Positions 31,026 to 40,220 of a DNA stretch of 64,000 bases are shown here, piece after piece; position 1 is the stretch's first letter, and every line of letters begins with the position of its first letter. The DNA is from Sinomonas terrae. GTDB taxonomy: Bacteria > Actinomycetota > Actinomycetes > Actinomycetales > Micrococcaceae. Under the pieces are notes generated by a model. That model was not told the origin of the DNA. It did not search any database and saw only the letters and a program-made list of their open reading frames with translations. The position numbers and the translations under genes are program-made. The DNA lies in the NCBI RefSeq assembly GCF_022539255.1, contig NZ_JAKZBV010000001.1, positions 2,976,001 through 3,040,000 on the forward strand, read 5' to 3'.

Positions 31026-34000
31026 TCAGTCGGTGAAGATGGCGGTCACCACCTGATCGGCCCAGTCGAGGATCTCCTTGTCCTGCAGGTCGCGTCCGCC
31101 GATCGCCGCGGTCTTGGGCTTCGGCACGAGGACGGCGTTCAGCGCGGGCTTGTACTGTGCCCCCTTGTACATGCGCGTGAGCCGCATCTGCTTCGACTCA
31201 GGAAGCTCGGCGGGCGCGAACCGCACCATGTTCCCTTGAAGGGCGACGTCGGTGAGGCCGGCCGAGCGGGCACGCACCCGGAAACGGGCGACGGCGGCGA
31301 GGTTCTCCACGGGCGCGGGGGGCTCGCCATAGCGGTCGGTGAGCTCGTCCATGACCTCGGCAATGGCGGCGTCGTCGTTCACGGCAGCGAGCTTGCGGTA
31401 CGCCTCGAGCCGCAGCCGCTCCCCCGGCACGTAATCGTGCGGGAGGTGCGCGTTGACGGGCAGCTCGATCTTCATCTCGGCGGTCTTCTCCTCGGACTCG
31501 CCGCGGAAGTCGGCGACGGCCTCCCCGACGAGCCTGATGTAGAGGTCGAAGCCGACGCCTGCGATGTGGCCGGACTGTTCGCCGCCGAGGAGATTGCCCG
31601 CGCCGCGGATCTCGAGGTCCTTCATGGCGAGCTGCATGCCCGCACCGAGCTCGTTGTGCGCCGCGACGGCCTTGAGCCGCTCGAGCGCCACCTCGCCGAG
31701 CGGCTTCTCAGAGGGATACAGGAAGTAGGCATAGGCGCGCTCGCGGCCACGGCCCACGCGCCCGCGCAGCTGATGGAGCTGTGACAGCCCGTAGGAATCG
31801 GCCCGGTCCACGATGAGCGTGTTCGCGTTCGAGATGTCGAGGCCGGTCTCGATGATCGTCGTGCAGACGAGGACGTCGAAGCGCTTCTCCCAGAAGTCCA
31901 CGATGATCTGCTCGAGGCGCCCCTCGGACATCTGCCCGTGCGCAACCTCGACCCGGGCCTCGGGAACCAGCTCGCGCACGGCGGCGGCAGTCTTCTCGAT
32001 CGACGAGACGCGGTTGTGGACGAAGAACACCTGGCCCTCGCGCATGAGCTCACGCCGGATGGCGGCCGAGACCTGCTTGTCCGTGTACGGGCCGACGTAG
32101 GTCAGGACAGGGTGGCGCTCCTCGGGGGGCGTTGCGAGCGTGGACGTCTCCCGGATCCCGGTGAGCGACATCTCGAGCGTGCGCGGGATCGGCGTCGCGG
32201 ACATCGCGAGAACGTCCACGTTCGTCCGCATCTTCTTGAGCGCTTCCTTGTGCTCGACCCCGAAGCGCTGCTCCTCGTCCACGATCACGAGGCCGAGATC
32301 CTTGAACTCGACCTCCTTCGAGAGCAGGCGGTGCGTGCCGATCACGACGTCGACCGTCCCCTTCTTGAGCCCCTCGACGGTGTCCTTCGCTTCGGACCCC
32401 GTCTGGAACCGGCTCAGCGCGCGGACACGCAGCGGGAAGCCTGAGAAGCGCTCGGAGAACGTCTCGTGGTGCTGCTGGGCGAGCAGCGTGGTGGGCACGA
32501 GGACCGCGACCTGCTTCCCGTCCTGGACGGCCTTGAACGCGGCGCGCACCGCGATCTCGGTCTTGCCGTAGCCAACATCGCCGGAGACGAGGCGGTCCAT
32601 GGGGATGTCCCGCTCCATGTCCGCCTTGACCTCGTTGATCGTCGTGAGCTGGTCCGGCGTCTCGATGTACGGGAACGCCTCCTCGAGCTCGCGCTGCCAA
32701 GGCGTGTCGGGGCCGAACGCGTGCCCGCGGGAGGCCATCCGCGCGGAATACAGGCGGATGAGCTCGCCTGCGATCTCCTTGACGGCCTTCTTGGCCTTCG
32801 ACTTGGTCGCGGCCCAGTCGGCGCCGCCCATCTTCGACAGGGCTGGGGCGTCTCCCCCGACGTAACGGGTCACCTGATCGAGCTGGTCCGTGGGCACGAA
32901 GAGCCGATCCCCCGGGGCACCGCGCTTCGACGGCGCGTACTCGAGGACGAGGTACTCGCGCGTAGCATCCGTCCCTGCACCCGCACGCCGCTGCACGAGC
33001 TCCACGAACTTCCCGATCCCGTGCTGCTCATGCACCACGAAGTCGCCCGCATGGAGCTGGAGGGGGTCGACGGCATTGCGACGGCGCGAGGGCATCTTGC
33101 GCATGTCGCGGGTCCCCGCGGCGCTTGCACGGCCCAGGAGGTCCGCTTCGGTGAGGAGCGCGAGCTTGAGTCCGTCGAGGACGAAGCCCTTGCCTGCCGT
33201 CGCGGTCGTGATTTCGATGATGCCGGATTCGGGCTCGCGGGCGAGGCTTTCGACCCGGCTGCACGGGATCCCGGCGTCGTGGAACAGCTCGGCGAGCCGC
33301 TGGGCCGGGCCTGGGCCGTCGGTCGCGACGACGATGCGCCACTGGTCCGCGACGCGGGACCCAATGAACTCGGTCATCTCGGCAACGTCCCCGCGGTATC
33401 CCCGTGGCTCGCGCGCGGCGATCGAGAGGACGTCGATATCGAGCACGGTCTCCTCGTCGACGCCCAGAGATGTCACAGACCACCAAGAGACGGAGCGTGC
33501 CACGGCGGCAGCCCGAGTGTCGGCGAGCGAGGCGAAGCTTGCGTCCTCGAGGCGGCCCATATGCTCGTCCGGATCCTGGCCCGCGCCCGCGGCGACGCTC
33601 AGATCGAGCGGTGCCGCCCCGCCGTCGGACGCGGTGGCCCATGCCGCGGCGAGGAACTCGTCGTTGGTCGCGGCCAGATCGTGGGCGCGCGTCCGCACCT
33701 TCTCCGGCTCGAGGAGGAGCGCGACCGAGCCCTCGGGCAGCTCCTCGACGAACGGGACCATTGCGTCGACCAGCAGTGGGGCGAGGGATTCCATGCCCTC
33801 GACCGCGATCCCGCCCGCGATCTTCTCGAGCATGTCCTCGGCGGCCGGGAGATGGCCCTTGAGCCTTGCGGCGCGGCTCATGACCGACGGCGTGATGAGC
33901 AGCTCACGGCAGGGCGGGGCGAACAGGACGGTGGGGTGATGCACGTGCGGCCCGGTGAGCGAGCGCTGGTCGGCGACGGCGAACCAGCGCATCTGCTCGA

Positions 34001-34709
34001 CCTCGTCGCCGAAGAACTCGACGCGGACGGGATGGTCCTCGGTCGGCGGGAACACATCGATGATCCCGCCGCGGACCGCGAACTCGCCGCGTCGGGTCAC
34101 CATGTCGACGCGCGCGTAGGCAGCGGCCGCGAGCGCGCGGACGACGCCGTCGAACGGCTCGTCCTGACCGACGGCGAGGAATACGGGGGCGAGGTCGCCG
34201 AGCCCGGCGACGAGGGGCTGCAGCACCGCGCGGATAGGGGCGACGACGACGCGCAGCGGCTTGCGCCCGGACTCTGCCGAGTTCCGCCCTTCGGATTCGG
34301 GATGGGCCAGCCGGCGGAGGACGGAGAGGCGGCGCCCGACGGTATCGGACCGCGGCGAGAGCCGCTCGTGGGGAAGGGTCTCCCAGCTCGGGAAGAGCGC
34401 CACAGTGCCGGGCGCGACGTAGGCGCCGAGCGCGTCGACGAGGTCCTCAGCCTCGCGCTCGGTCGCAGTCACCGCGAGCAGCACGCCGTCGCCCTCAGGC
34501 AAGCTGTCGAGGATCTCGGCGATGATCACGGGCCGCATGCCCGCGGGGGCGGCGACCTGGAGGTCTTGGCTGCGCCGACCCGCGGGCTTCGACGCGTAGT
34601 CGCGGAGTCGGGCAACCGTCGGATCCGTTGCCAGCGCGCGCCGCAGCCCGTCGAGTGACGCAGGACGGAGGACATCAAGCGACCCGGTGAGCTGGATATC
34701 TGACGACAC
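31026..34709 (-). CDS. mfd: Transcription-repair coupling factor
   Basis: The 1227-residue ATP-dependent translocase removes stalled RNA polymerase and recruits UvrA. It has a UvrB-like N-terminal module, an RNAP-interacting domain (around DFVVHEQHGIGKFVEL), then SF2 motor motifs: Walker A GDVGYGKTEIAVRAAF, DEEQRFGVEHKE box, SATPIPRTLEMS, the VCTTIIETGLDI helicase motif and the QLHQLRGRVGRG motif VI, plus the C-terminal TRCF domain. The length is normal for actinobacteria. GTG at 34709 has GGAGG 7 bp upstream. It is divergent from the vanZ-like gene. Confidence 0.97.
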   Translation of the reverse strand: MSSDIQLTGSLDVLRPASLDGLRRALATDPTVARLRDYASKPAGRRSQDLQVAAPAGMRPVIIAEILDSLPEGDGVLLAVTATEREAEDLVDALGAYVAPGTVALFPSWETLPHERLSPRSDTVGRRLSVLRRLAHPESEGRNSAESGRKPLRVVVAPIRAVLQPLVAGLGDLAPVFLAVGQDEPFDGVVRALAAAAYARVDMVTRRGEFAVRGGIIDVFPPTEDHPVRVEFFGDEVEQMRWFAVADQRSLTGPHVHHPTVLFAPPCRELLITPSVMSRAARLKGHLPAAEDMLEKIAGGIAVEGMESLAPLLVDAMVPFVEELPEGSVALLLEPEKVRTRAHDLAATNDEFLAAAWATASDGGAAPLDLSVAAGAGQDPDEHMGRLEDASFASLADTRAAAVARSVSWWSVTSLGVDEETVLDIDVLSIAAREPRGYRGDVAEMTEFIGSRVADQWRIVVATDGPGPAQRLAELFHDAGIPCSRVESLAREPESGIIEITTATAGKGFVLDGLKLALLTEADLLGRASAAGTRDMRKMPSRRRNAVDPLQLHAGDFVVHEQHGIGKFVELVQRRAGAGTDATREYLVLEYAPSKRGAPGDRLFVPTDQLDQVTRYVGGDAPALSKMGGADWAATKSKAKKAVKEIAGELIRLYSARMASRGHAFGPDTPWQRELEEAFPYIETPDQLTTINEVKADMERDIPMDRLVSGDVGYGKTEIAVRAAFKAVQDGKQVAVLVPTTLLAQQHHETFSERFSGFPLRVRALSRFQTGSEAKDTVEGLKKGTVDVVIGTHRLLSKEVEFKDLGLVIVDEEQRFGVEHKEALKKMRTNVDVLAMSATPIPRTLEMSLTGIRETSTLATPPEERHPVLTYVGPYTDKQVSAAIRRELMREGQVFFVHNRVSSIEKTAAAVRELVPEARVEVAHGQMSEGRLEQIIVDFWEKRFDVLVCTTIIETGLDISNANTLIVDRADSYGLSQLHQLRGRVGRGRERAYAYFLYPSEKPLGEVALERLKAVAAHNELGAGMQLAMKDLEIRGAGNLLGGEQSGHIAGVGFDLYIRLVGEAVADFRGESEEKTAEMKIELPVNAHLPHDYVPGERLRLEAYRKLAAVNDDAAIAEVMDELTDRYGEPPAPVENLAAVARFRVRARSAGLTDVALQGNMVRFAPAELPESKQMRLTRMYKGAQYKPALNAVLVPKPKTAAIGGRDLQDKEILDWADQVVTAIFTD

Positions 34710-34789
34710 AAAACCTCCAGGGCAGCACAGAAACCCGGAACTGAGGAGCAGCCCGGGAATGTGTTAAGCCTACCCCGGGCCCGGACGCC

Positions 34790-34795
34790 TACGAT
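34790..34795 (+). promoter_or_regulatory. -10 element TACGAT before the vanZ-like gene
   Basis: TACGAT is 6 bp before the ATG at 34802, giving a leaderless start. Confidence 0.55.
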
Positions 34796-34801
34796 GGGCG
34801 G

Positions 34802-35263
34802 ATGGACGCCCCCTCCGCCACTTCCCGCGATTCGCCACGGGCAGGCTCGGCCCGCCGCCGTGTGGCCCTGCGGATCGTCGGCGCCGCGTACCTCGCGTTC
34901 GTCGCCGGCGTCGTGTTCTGGCCGACGCCGGTGGATCGGCCCGCTGCGGGAACGCTCGCCCACATGTTCGTCTGGCTTCATCGGCATGGTGTTCCCCTGT
35001 GGTTCGGCTACAACCTCTTCGAATGGCTCGCGAACGTGGCGTTCTTCGTCCCGTTCGGTGTTCTCGCCGTCCTGTTCGGCTCCCGCGTGCGATGGGCCGT
35101 CGTCGCGGCGTGCTCGGTCTCGACCGCTGTCGAACTCTCGCAGTGGCTCTTCCTCCCGCAGCGGACTGGCTCCGTGTTGGACGTTCTCGCGAACACGAGC
35201 GGCGCCTTCATAGGGGCCGGGCTCGCGGCTCTCTGGACCCGGAGGCCGCGCCGCTCCCTCTAG
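34802..35263 (+). CDS. VanZ family membrane protein
   Basis: The 153-residue protein has four predicted helices and the VanZ-like pattern: a first helix with YLAFVAGVVFWPTPVD, the conserved FGYNLFEWLANVAFFVPFG segment, and STAVELSQWLFLPQRTGSVLDVLANTSGAFIG. VanZ in Enterococcus gives low-level teicoplanin resistance, but most homologues have no known role. A -10 hexamer 6 bp upstream supports leaderless expression from ATG 34802. There is no glycopeptide-resistance context. Confidence 0.85.
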   Translation: MDAPSATSRDSPRAGSARRRVALRIVGAAYLAFVAGVVFWPTPVDRPAAGTLAHMFVWLHRHGVPLWFGYNLFEWLANVAFFVPFGVLAVLFGSRVRWAVVAACSVSTAVELSQWLFLPQRTGSVLDVLANTSGAFIGAGLAALWTRRPRRSL

Positions 35264-35322
35264 GATGGTCAGGGCGCCCATCCCCCAGGGGCGTCTGAGC
35301 CCAGGCAGATTGGAAGGACTCC

Positions 35323-35826
35323 ATGGCCCTCGAAGCCACCACCACCTTGAACTACCCGGTCGAGCAGATTGTCGCTGTCTTCGCGGACGAGGCGTTCCAG
35401 CGTCACGTGAGCGAGCTTGTCGGCGGCAAGCTCGAGTCGATCACGGTCGACGGCGACACCGCGAGCGCCTTCACCGCGACGATCGTCCGCCAGGTCCCGA
35501 CCGGGCGGCTCCCCGAGCTCGCGAAGAAGTTCGTCGGCGAATACGTCAGCGTCACTCAGGTCGAGACGTGGGGCGCGCCCGAGGCCGACAGCTCACGCCA
35601 GGCCAACATCACCGTCAAGGTCGCCGGCGCTCCCGTCGAGGCCACCGCCGCGCAGCGCCTCGTCGCGGATGGTGCCAGCACTCGCATCGAGCTCTCGGGC
35701 GCGGTCACGAGCTCGATCCCCCTGCTCGGCGGCAAGATCGCCCAGGCCGCCGAACCGTTCGTGGGCAAGGCGCTCAACATCGAGGCCACGCAGGCCGCCG
35801 CCTGGCTCGCAGGCGAGATCGTCTGA
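35323..35826 (+). CDS. DUF2505 domain-containing protein
   Basis: The 167-residue protein fits the actinobacterial DUF2505 family, a START/SRPBCC-like fold: LNYPVEQIVAVFADEAFQRHVSE at the N-terminus and a C-terminal helix ending in EATQAAAWLAGEI. There is no signal peptide and no known catalytic residues. GGAAGGAC precedes the ATG. Its stop overlaps the next gene's ATG (TGATG), so the two are coupled. Function is unknown; lipid or hydrophobic ligand binding is possible from the fold. Confidence 0.85.
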   Translation: MALEATTTLNYPVEQIVAVFADEAFQRHVSELVGGKLESITVDGDTASAFTATIVRQVPTGRLPELAKKFVGEYVSVTQVETWGAPEADSSRQANITVKVAGAPVEATAAQRLVADGASTRIELSGAVTSSIPLLGGKIAQAAEPFVGKALNIEATQAAAWLAGEIV

Positions 35827-36047
35827 TGCAGCTGCCCGCAGCCCTCTCCTGGCTCCTCGTAGTGGCTGGCGTCTGGAGCATCTTCGTGTGGCCCCAGTTC
35901 CTGCGCCGGGTCATGAAGGATCCGCGGGCCCGCGACGAGTCGGGGCGCGCGACGCGTTTCCTCACCGTCCACATGTACCTGGTCGCGATCTCGGTCACCC
36001 TCGGCGTGGCCGTCGCGGTCGTGGGCGTCAGGACGTTGTTCGTGTAG
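35826..36047 (+). CDS. SCO4848-family small membrane protein
   Basis: The 73-residue protein has two helices: LSWLLVVAGVWSIFVWPQFL (about 7-26) and a second from about 47 to 70 (VHMYLVAISVTLGVAV). The tryptophan-rich first helix and spacing match the actinobacterial SCO4848 family of unknown function. The start overlaps the DUF2505 stop as TGATG. A longer open frame from 35265 is rejected because it overlaps the DUF2505 gene fully. Confidence 0.8.
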   Translation: MQLPAALSWLLVVAGVWSIFVWPQFLRRVMKDPRARDESGRATRFLTVHMYLVAISVTLGVAVAVVGVRTLFV

Positions 36048-36199
36048 GGCAAGCTAGCTCCCCCGCCCGCTCCGCCGCCGCCCCCTGCGGCCGCGGGGCG
36101 GGCGATGGCTACGAGGACCTCGGTGGGTACGATGGTCTAGGTGTGCCGGGAAGTCTGGTCGGCGAACAGCTCGACTGACTTCACGGACAGGAGGCCCTC

Positions 36200-37591
36200 A
36201 TGGTCCCCCGTTGGCGCACCCACTCGCCGCACTCCCACTCACGGCACTCCCACTCGCCAAACTCGCACTCAGCGCACTCGCGGCTCCGCAGCCTGGCCCG
36301 GGGCAGTTTCTCCGAGTATCGCCGGATCACAGAGGTCCTCCGCAAGGAGACCGTCGGCGGCGCCCTGCTTCTCACAGCGACCGTCGTCGCGCTCGTATGG
36401 GCCAACTCGCCCTGGTCGTCCGGCTACTTCGACTTCCGGGACCTCCACCTCGGGTACGAGCCATGGCACCTCAGTTTGAGCCTCGGCAAATGGGCCTCTG
36501 ACGGCCTGCTCGCGATCTTCTTCTTCGTCGCAGGCCTTGAACTCAAACGAGAGTTCGTCGCCGGTGATCTCCGCCGGCCCTCCACCGCGATCGTCCCCGT
36601 GGTCGCCGCGTGCGGCGGCGTAGCCCTCCCGGCCATCATCTTCACGCTCGCCAACGTGGCCCTGGGTACAGAGCAGAGCGCCGGGGACGCGCTGCGCGGC
36701 TGGGCCGTTCCCACCGCGACGGACATCGCCTTCGCTCTCGCTGTGCTCGCCGTCATCAGCACGCATCTGCCCGCGGCGCTCCGGACCTTCCTGCTCACGC
36801 TCGCGGTCGTCGACGACCTGATCGCGATCGCGATCATCGCGTTCTTCTACGCGAGCGGCCTCAATCTGGTCTTCCTCGCGCTCGCGATCGTGCCGCTCGC
36901 CGTGTTCACGTGGCTCGTCCAGCGGCGCGTGCGCTCGTGGTACCTCCTGCTTCCGCTTGCGGTGCTCACGTGGGCGCTCGTCCACGCGTCCGGAATCCAC
37001 GCGACGGTTGCAGGGGTGCTCATGGGCTTCGCCGTCCCGGTGATCCGGAGCGAGAAGGCCGGCGGCCCCGAAGCCGGACCAGGCCTCGCCGAACATTTCG
37101 AGCAGCGGTTCCGGCCGCTTTCCGCGGGAGTCGCGGTGCCCGTGTTCGCCTTCTTCTCGGCCGGCGTTCGCGTGGGCGGCGCGGACGGGGTCGGTTCGGC
37201 ACTCACCGACCCTGTGACCATCGGCATCGTCCTCGCCCTCGTCGTGGGAAAGGCCCTCGGCGTCTTCGGCTCCACGTGGCTCGTCACGAAGAGCCGCCAC
37301 GCCGAACTCGACCCCGACCTCGCGTGGGTGGATGTCTTCGGCCTCGCGCTGCTTTCGGGCGTGGGCTTCACCGTGTCGCTGCTCGTAGCGGGACTCGGCT
37401 TCGGCGAGGGCACACTGCACGACGAGCATGCCAAAGTCGCCATCCTCACGGGCTCGCTCACCGCGGCCGTGCTCGCCGCCGTCGTCCTCCGCGCCCGCAA
37501 CCGGCACTACCGGCGCCTCGCAACGCTGGAGACGTTCGACGCCGACGGCGACGGCGTACCGGATGCCTTCGGGAACGAAGACGCCCGGTAG
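36200..37591 (+). CDS. nhaA: Na+/H+ antiporter NhaA
   Basis: The 463-residue inner-membrane antiporter exports Na+ for H+ and controls pH and salt. It has twelve helices with GLELKREFVAGDLRR (about 112-126), the unwound-helix segment VPTATDIAFALAVLA, and the ion-binding aspartates in LLTLAVVDDLIAIAII (about 195-210). GGAGG precedes the ATG at 36200. The first ~30 residues are an unusual Ser/His-rich tail (HSPHSHSRHSHSPNSHS) from a short tandem repeat. The C-terminus ends in a short acidic DADGDGVPDAFGNED stretch that resembles a calcium-binding loop. Confidence 0.93.
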   Translation: MVPRWRTHSPHSHSRHSHSPNSHSAHSRLRSLARGSFSEYRRITEVLRKETVGGALLLTATVVALVWANSPWSSGYFDFRDLHLGYEPWHLSLSLGKWASDGLLAIFFFVAGLELKREFVAGDLRRPSTAIVPVVAACGGVALPAIIFTLANVALGTEQSAGDALRGWAVPTATDIAFALAVLAVISTHLPAALRTFLLTLAVVDDLIAIAIIAFFYASGLNLVFLALAIVPLAVFTWLVQRRVRSWYLLLPLAVLTWALVHASGIHATVAGVLMGFAVPVIRSEKAGGPEAGPGLAEHFEQRFRPLSAGVAVPVFAFFSAGVRVGGADGVGSALTDPVTIGIVLALVVGKALGVFGSTWLVTKSRHAELDPDLAWVDVFGLALLSGVGFTVSLLVAGLGFGEGTLHDEHAKVAILTGSLTAAVLAAVVLRARNRHYRRLATLETFDADGDGVPDAFGNEDAR

Positions 37592-37633
37592 CCGTCACCA
37601 ACAGCACTGACAGCAACACATCAGCAGCACATC

Positions 37634-38650
37634 CTACGAGTGCCGTCCCCGCCGCCGTCCCGCGAGCTTCGGGACGAAGGCCCCCACGAGCATGAGCGCT
37701 CCCGAGGCGAAGAGCGCATTCGACGTCGTGTAATCCGGTGCCGGGGCGCCCGCTGCCGTCTGGGCACTGATGCTCACTTCGGACGGCACGGACTGGACTG
37801 GCTGGACTGCCTGGATTGGCTGGACTGCCTGGACCGGTTGGACTGCCTGGACCGGTTGGGCCGGCTGAACCGGTTGGGCCGGCTGAACGGCGTTGGCCGA
37901 CTGGGACGGCTGCTCCGACTGGACCCGAGCCGGGGCGACAGTGTTGCCTTGGCCAGTGTTGCCCTGGCCAGTGTTGCCTTGGCCTGTGTTGCCTTGGCCT
38001 GTGTTGCCTTGGCCTGGGGTCTTGCTCGTGACAGGCGCCGGGGACGTGCTGGCCGAGGGCGTCCCACTCGGCGAGGCGGAGCTGGTTGGACCCGCCGTCG
38101 GCGCCTGGGTCGTCGGATCGTCCGTAGGCGCCTGGGTCGTCGGATCGTCCGTAGGCGCCTGGCTCGTCGGATCGTCCGTGGGGCCAGCCGACGGCACCTG
38201 GCTCGTCGGATCGTCCGTGGGGCCAGCCGACGGCACCTCGCTCGTCGGATCAGCACTCGGCGTGGTCACCGGGGTCACACTGGGCGTGGGGCTCGGGGTC
38301 GCGACGACGCAGCCGGCCGCGTAGATCGCCTGGTTTGCCGTGGTCCAGTTCTGCCCCGCCACGGTGGTGATGTTCCCCTTGTCGACATAGCTGAACGAGG
38401 GGAAGATGTCGCCAGGATACTTACCCTGAACGTGGTAGGTGGCAAGAGAGCTCATCGCCACTTCCTGGTACTGGTAAGGGTGCAACTGCGACCTCGTCAG
38501 GTGGCAGACGGCTATCTTGTCGCTGCCGCTGTTGGACGACGGCGCAGCAAGCGCCGGACTCGTCGCGGCCCCCGCCACGAAGAAGGCGCTTGCCCCCACG
38601 GCGAAGAGACTGGTCACATAATTCATCTTGCGGGTGCGAATCGGCGGCAT
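37634..38650 (-). CDS. Secreted repeat-rich surface protein, probable sortase partner
   Basis: The 338-residue protein has a signal peptide (about 1-36, ending SPALAAP), a small domain with paired cysteines (KIAVCHLTRS...GDIFPSFSYVDKGN...YAAGC, about 45-115) of a kind common on actinobacterial surface proteins, then long low-complexity repeats: DDPTSQ/TTQAPT (about 135-190), GQGNT (about 213-238) and VQPAQP/VQAVQP (about 255-290). It ends in a hydrophobic helix and an RRRGRHS tail. That tail is the layout of a cell-wall sorting signal, but no LPxTG is present; APAPDY precedes the helix. GAAAGGAG precedes the ATG. The sortase gene is 29 bp upstream. Confidence 0.8.
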   Translation of the reverse strand: MPPIRTRKMNYVTSLFAVGASAFFVAGAATSPALAAPSSNSGSDKIAVCHLTRSQLHPYQYQEVAMSSLATYHVQGKYPGDIFPSFSYVDKGNITTVAGQNWTTANQAIYAAGCVVATPSPTPSVTPVTTPSADPTSEVPSAGPTDDPTSQVPSAGPTDDPTSQAPTDDPTTQAPTDDPTTQAPTAGPTSSASPSGTPSASTSPAPVTSKTPGQGNTGQGNTGQGNTGQGNTGQGNTVAPARVQSEQPSQSANAVQPAQPVQPAQPVQAVQPVQAVQPIQAVQPVQSVPSEVSISAQTAAGAPAPDYTTSNALFASGALMLVGAFVPKLAGRRRGRHS

Positions 38651-38679
38651 GGAAGACCGCTCCTTTCAATCTCCGTGTT

Positions 38680-39480
38680 TCACGTGCATTGCCCGCAGCG
38701 GAAAGTCAGCAGGACGATCTGCGCGTCGGGATTGTCGTAATTGCAGGAAAAGAGAACAACTTGGCAGGGATCGTTCGCGAAGGAAAAAGCCTTGGACTTG
38801 TCGACGATCCTGCGGTCCGCGAGGGCACAGTCCACGACGCTCCCGTTCGCCTCAGTGATTGAGGCAGGCTGCCCCACAGCCCAACCGGAATAGCTCAGGC
38901 GGTTGAAGGGGAACGTCGCATCGGTGCAAAGAGCCACCTGCTGATGGCACGTGTGTCCCGCCAGGACCACGGGCCGCACGGCCGCCGACTCCCCCGTCCC
39001 GACCAGCCAGTGCCCCACCGGATCGAATCCGTTGACGTCGAGCGGCGGGTCGACCGTTTGGCTGGCAGTCCATGGCATGGGCACGATGTCGACGTTCAGA
39101 CCGGCCGCTGGCCACGCGAAGTGGCGCGGAGGCAGGGCCGCGGGCAGAAGCGCGGCACTCGTAAGAGTCCCGGACCTCATAGGCGCCGCAGACGACGTCG
39201 CGCCCGCTGCCTTGGGCGAGCGGGCGGCCGACGACGAGGGGCTGGGAGAGGCGCCCGAACTCCGGGCGGGCGAAGTCGGGGAAGAAGAAGCGGCAGGGGC
39301 AGAGGCCACCCCATCTGCAGACTGCGCCAGCTGCTGCGCTGCCTGCGCTCGGAGCTCCTGCCGCTCCCGGTCCCCCAGACCGTGCAGGCCGGCGAACACC
39401 GCGAGGGCGACTGCGAGGCCGAGGGCCGCAATACGGGCCCACCACCCCGAGCCTTTCCCTCGCATTCCCCGCCGGCGCAT
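38680..39480 (-). CDS. Sortase (class E/F-like)
   Basis: The 266-residue protein has one N-terminal membrane anchor (ARIAALGLAVALAVFAGLHG), a Ser/Pro/Ala-rich stem (about 40-110), and a sortase domain. The catalytic His lies in VVLAGHTCH, the Cys in VVLFSCNYD and the Arg in IVLLTFRCG. The order H-C-R and spacing fit actinobacterial class F/E sortases, which anchor surface proteins. ATG at 39480 is chosen because GAGGGG lies just upstream; the frame is open to 39537. It is first in a two-gene unit with the surface protein. The promoter is 39611-39655. Confidence 0.85.
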   Translation of the reverse strand: MRRRGMRGKGSGWWARIAALGLAVALAVFAGLHGLGDRERQELRAQAAQQLAQSADGVASAPAASSSPTSPARSSGASPSPSSSAARSPKAAGATSSAAPMRSGTLTSAALLPAALPPRHFAWPAAGLNVDIVPMPWTASQTVDPPLDVNGFDPVGHWLVGTGESAAVRPVVLAGHTCHQQVALCTDATFPFNRLSYSGWAVGQPASITEANGSVVDCALADRRIVDKSKAFSFANDPCQVVLFSCNYDNPDAQIVLLTFRCGQCT

Positions 39481-39610
39481 TTTTCCCCTCAGTATTGCTA
39501 TCCCCAGCCATGGCAAATGAGTATTCGCGGACGCCAAAGAGCCTGCGCGAATTCCTCTGAGGTGCGTTATCGCCGCTTTCTACGGTCAAATACCGAACCT
39601 CGTACCAACC

Positions 39611-39655
39611 AGTACACCGAGGGAATGAGACGGGGTCACCAGTAGTCGGTACCCG
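39611..39655 (-). promoter_or_regulatory. Surface-locus promoter A: box plus -10 (sortase unit)
   Basis: Plus-strand GTCACCAGTAGTCGGTAC (39635-39652) lies exactly 18 bp from AGTACA (39611-39616), which reads TGTACT on the minus strand as -10. A second GTACGCAG box is 42 bp upstream (39691). The layout is identical to promoters B-E. Confidence 0.7.
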
Positions 39656-40220
39656 GCTTCCGAGGGCAGCAGGATGGAGGCCTCCGGCGAGTACGCAGAA
39701 AGGCTCCCTATGAGTACGCGGACGCACTACGCAGCTCATGTGCCGGGGTCCGGCGAGTACTTGGAAACGGTTCAGAAGCCGAGAACAGGTCCAGAAGCCG
39801 AAGAGGCCCGGAACCGGTCGAAATACCGGCTCCGGGCCTCCAACGAATATCGGGCCCTGGCCTCAAGAGCGCCGGGCTGGCGGACACTCCGAGATTGGCC
39901 ACCCAGGGGCAGCCTCCAGACCTGAGGGACGCAGGCCGAAGGGCCTCGCGGGAGAGGCCAGCATCGGACGACGGCGGGACCCGGCGTCGTCGTCCGGTTC
40001 GCCTCCCGCGGGTGGGCAGGGCCCGGGCCCGTCGCTCCCGAGCCTCTCCGGCGTCTTTGCCGGAGGGGCAGGAGAGCGGCGGGAGCGGTGCAATACGGGA
40101 CAGTGGTGAATGTGAGGCAGCGGTTACCGTGAGCCAGCGGTGAACGCGAAGCAGTGGTAACGCGTGGCCGCCGTCAGCGTGGAGCGGTGGTCAGCACGAG
40201 GCCAGTGTCCAGCACGGGAA
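39656..40220. other. Non-coding gap with GTAC boxes, hairpins and a 17-bp repeat
   Basis: Further GTAC boxes lie at 39691, 39714 and 39757. A long inverted repeat at about 39804-39843 (GGCCCGGAACCGG with CCGGCTCCGGGCC) is followed by nested pairing at about 39950-40012 (GCGGGAG with CTCCCGC, CGGACGACG with CGTCGTCGTCCG) and a small stem CTCCGGC/GCCGGAG near 40050. A 17-bp repeat (CAGCGGTGAACGCGAAG type, four copies) runs from about 40100 to 40160, just past the glycosyltransferase stop. No convincing gene is seen. Confidence 0.6.

Noticed and set aside
35265..36047. A 260-codon frame covering the DUF2505 gene
   Set aside because: Only its last 73 codons look like a protein; the rest is an out-of-frame reading of the DUF2505 gene, which has an RBS and family motifs.
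39674..39925. An 83-codon frame upstream of the sortase
   Set aside because: It runs through the GTAC boxes and a large hairpin, with no RBS and biased residues from the repeats.
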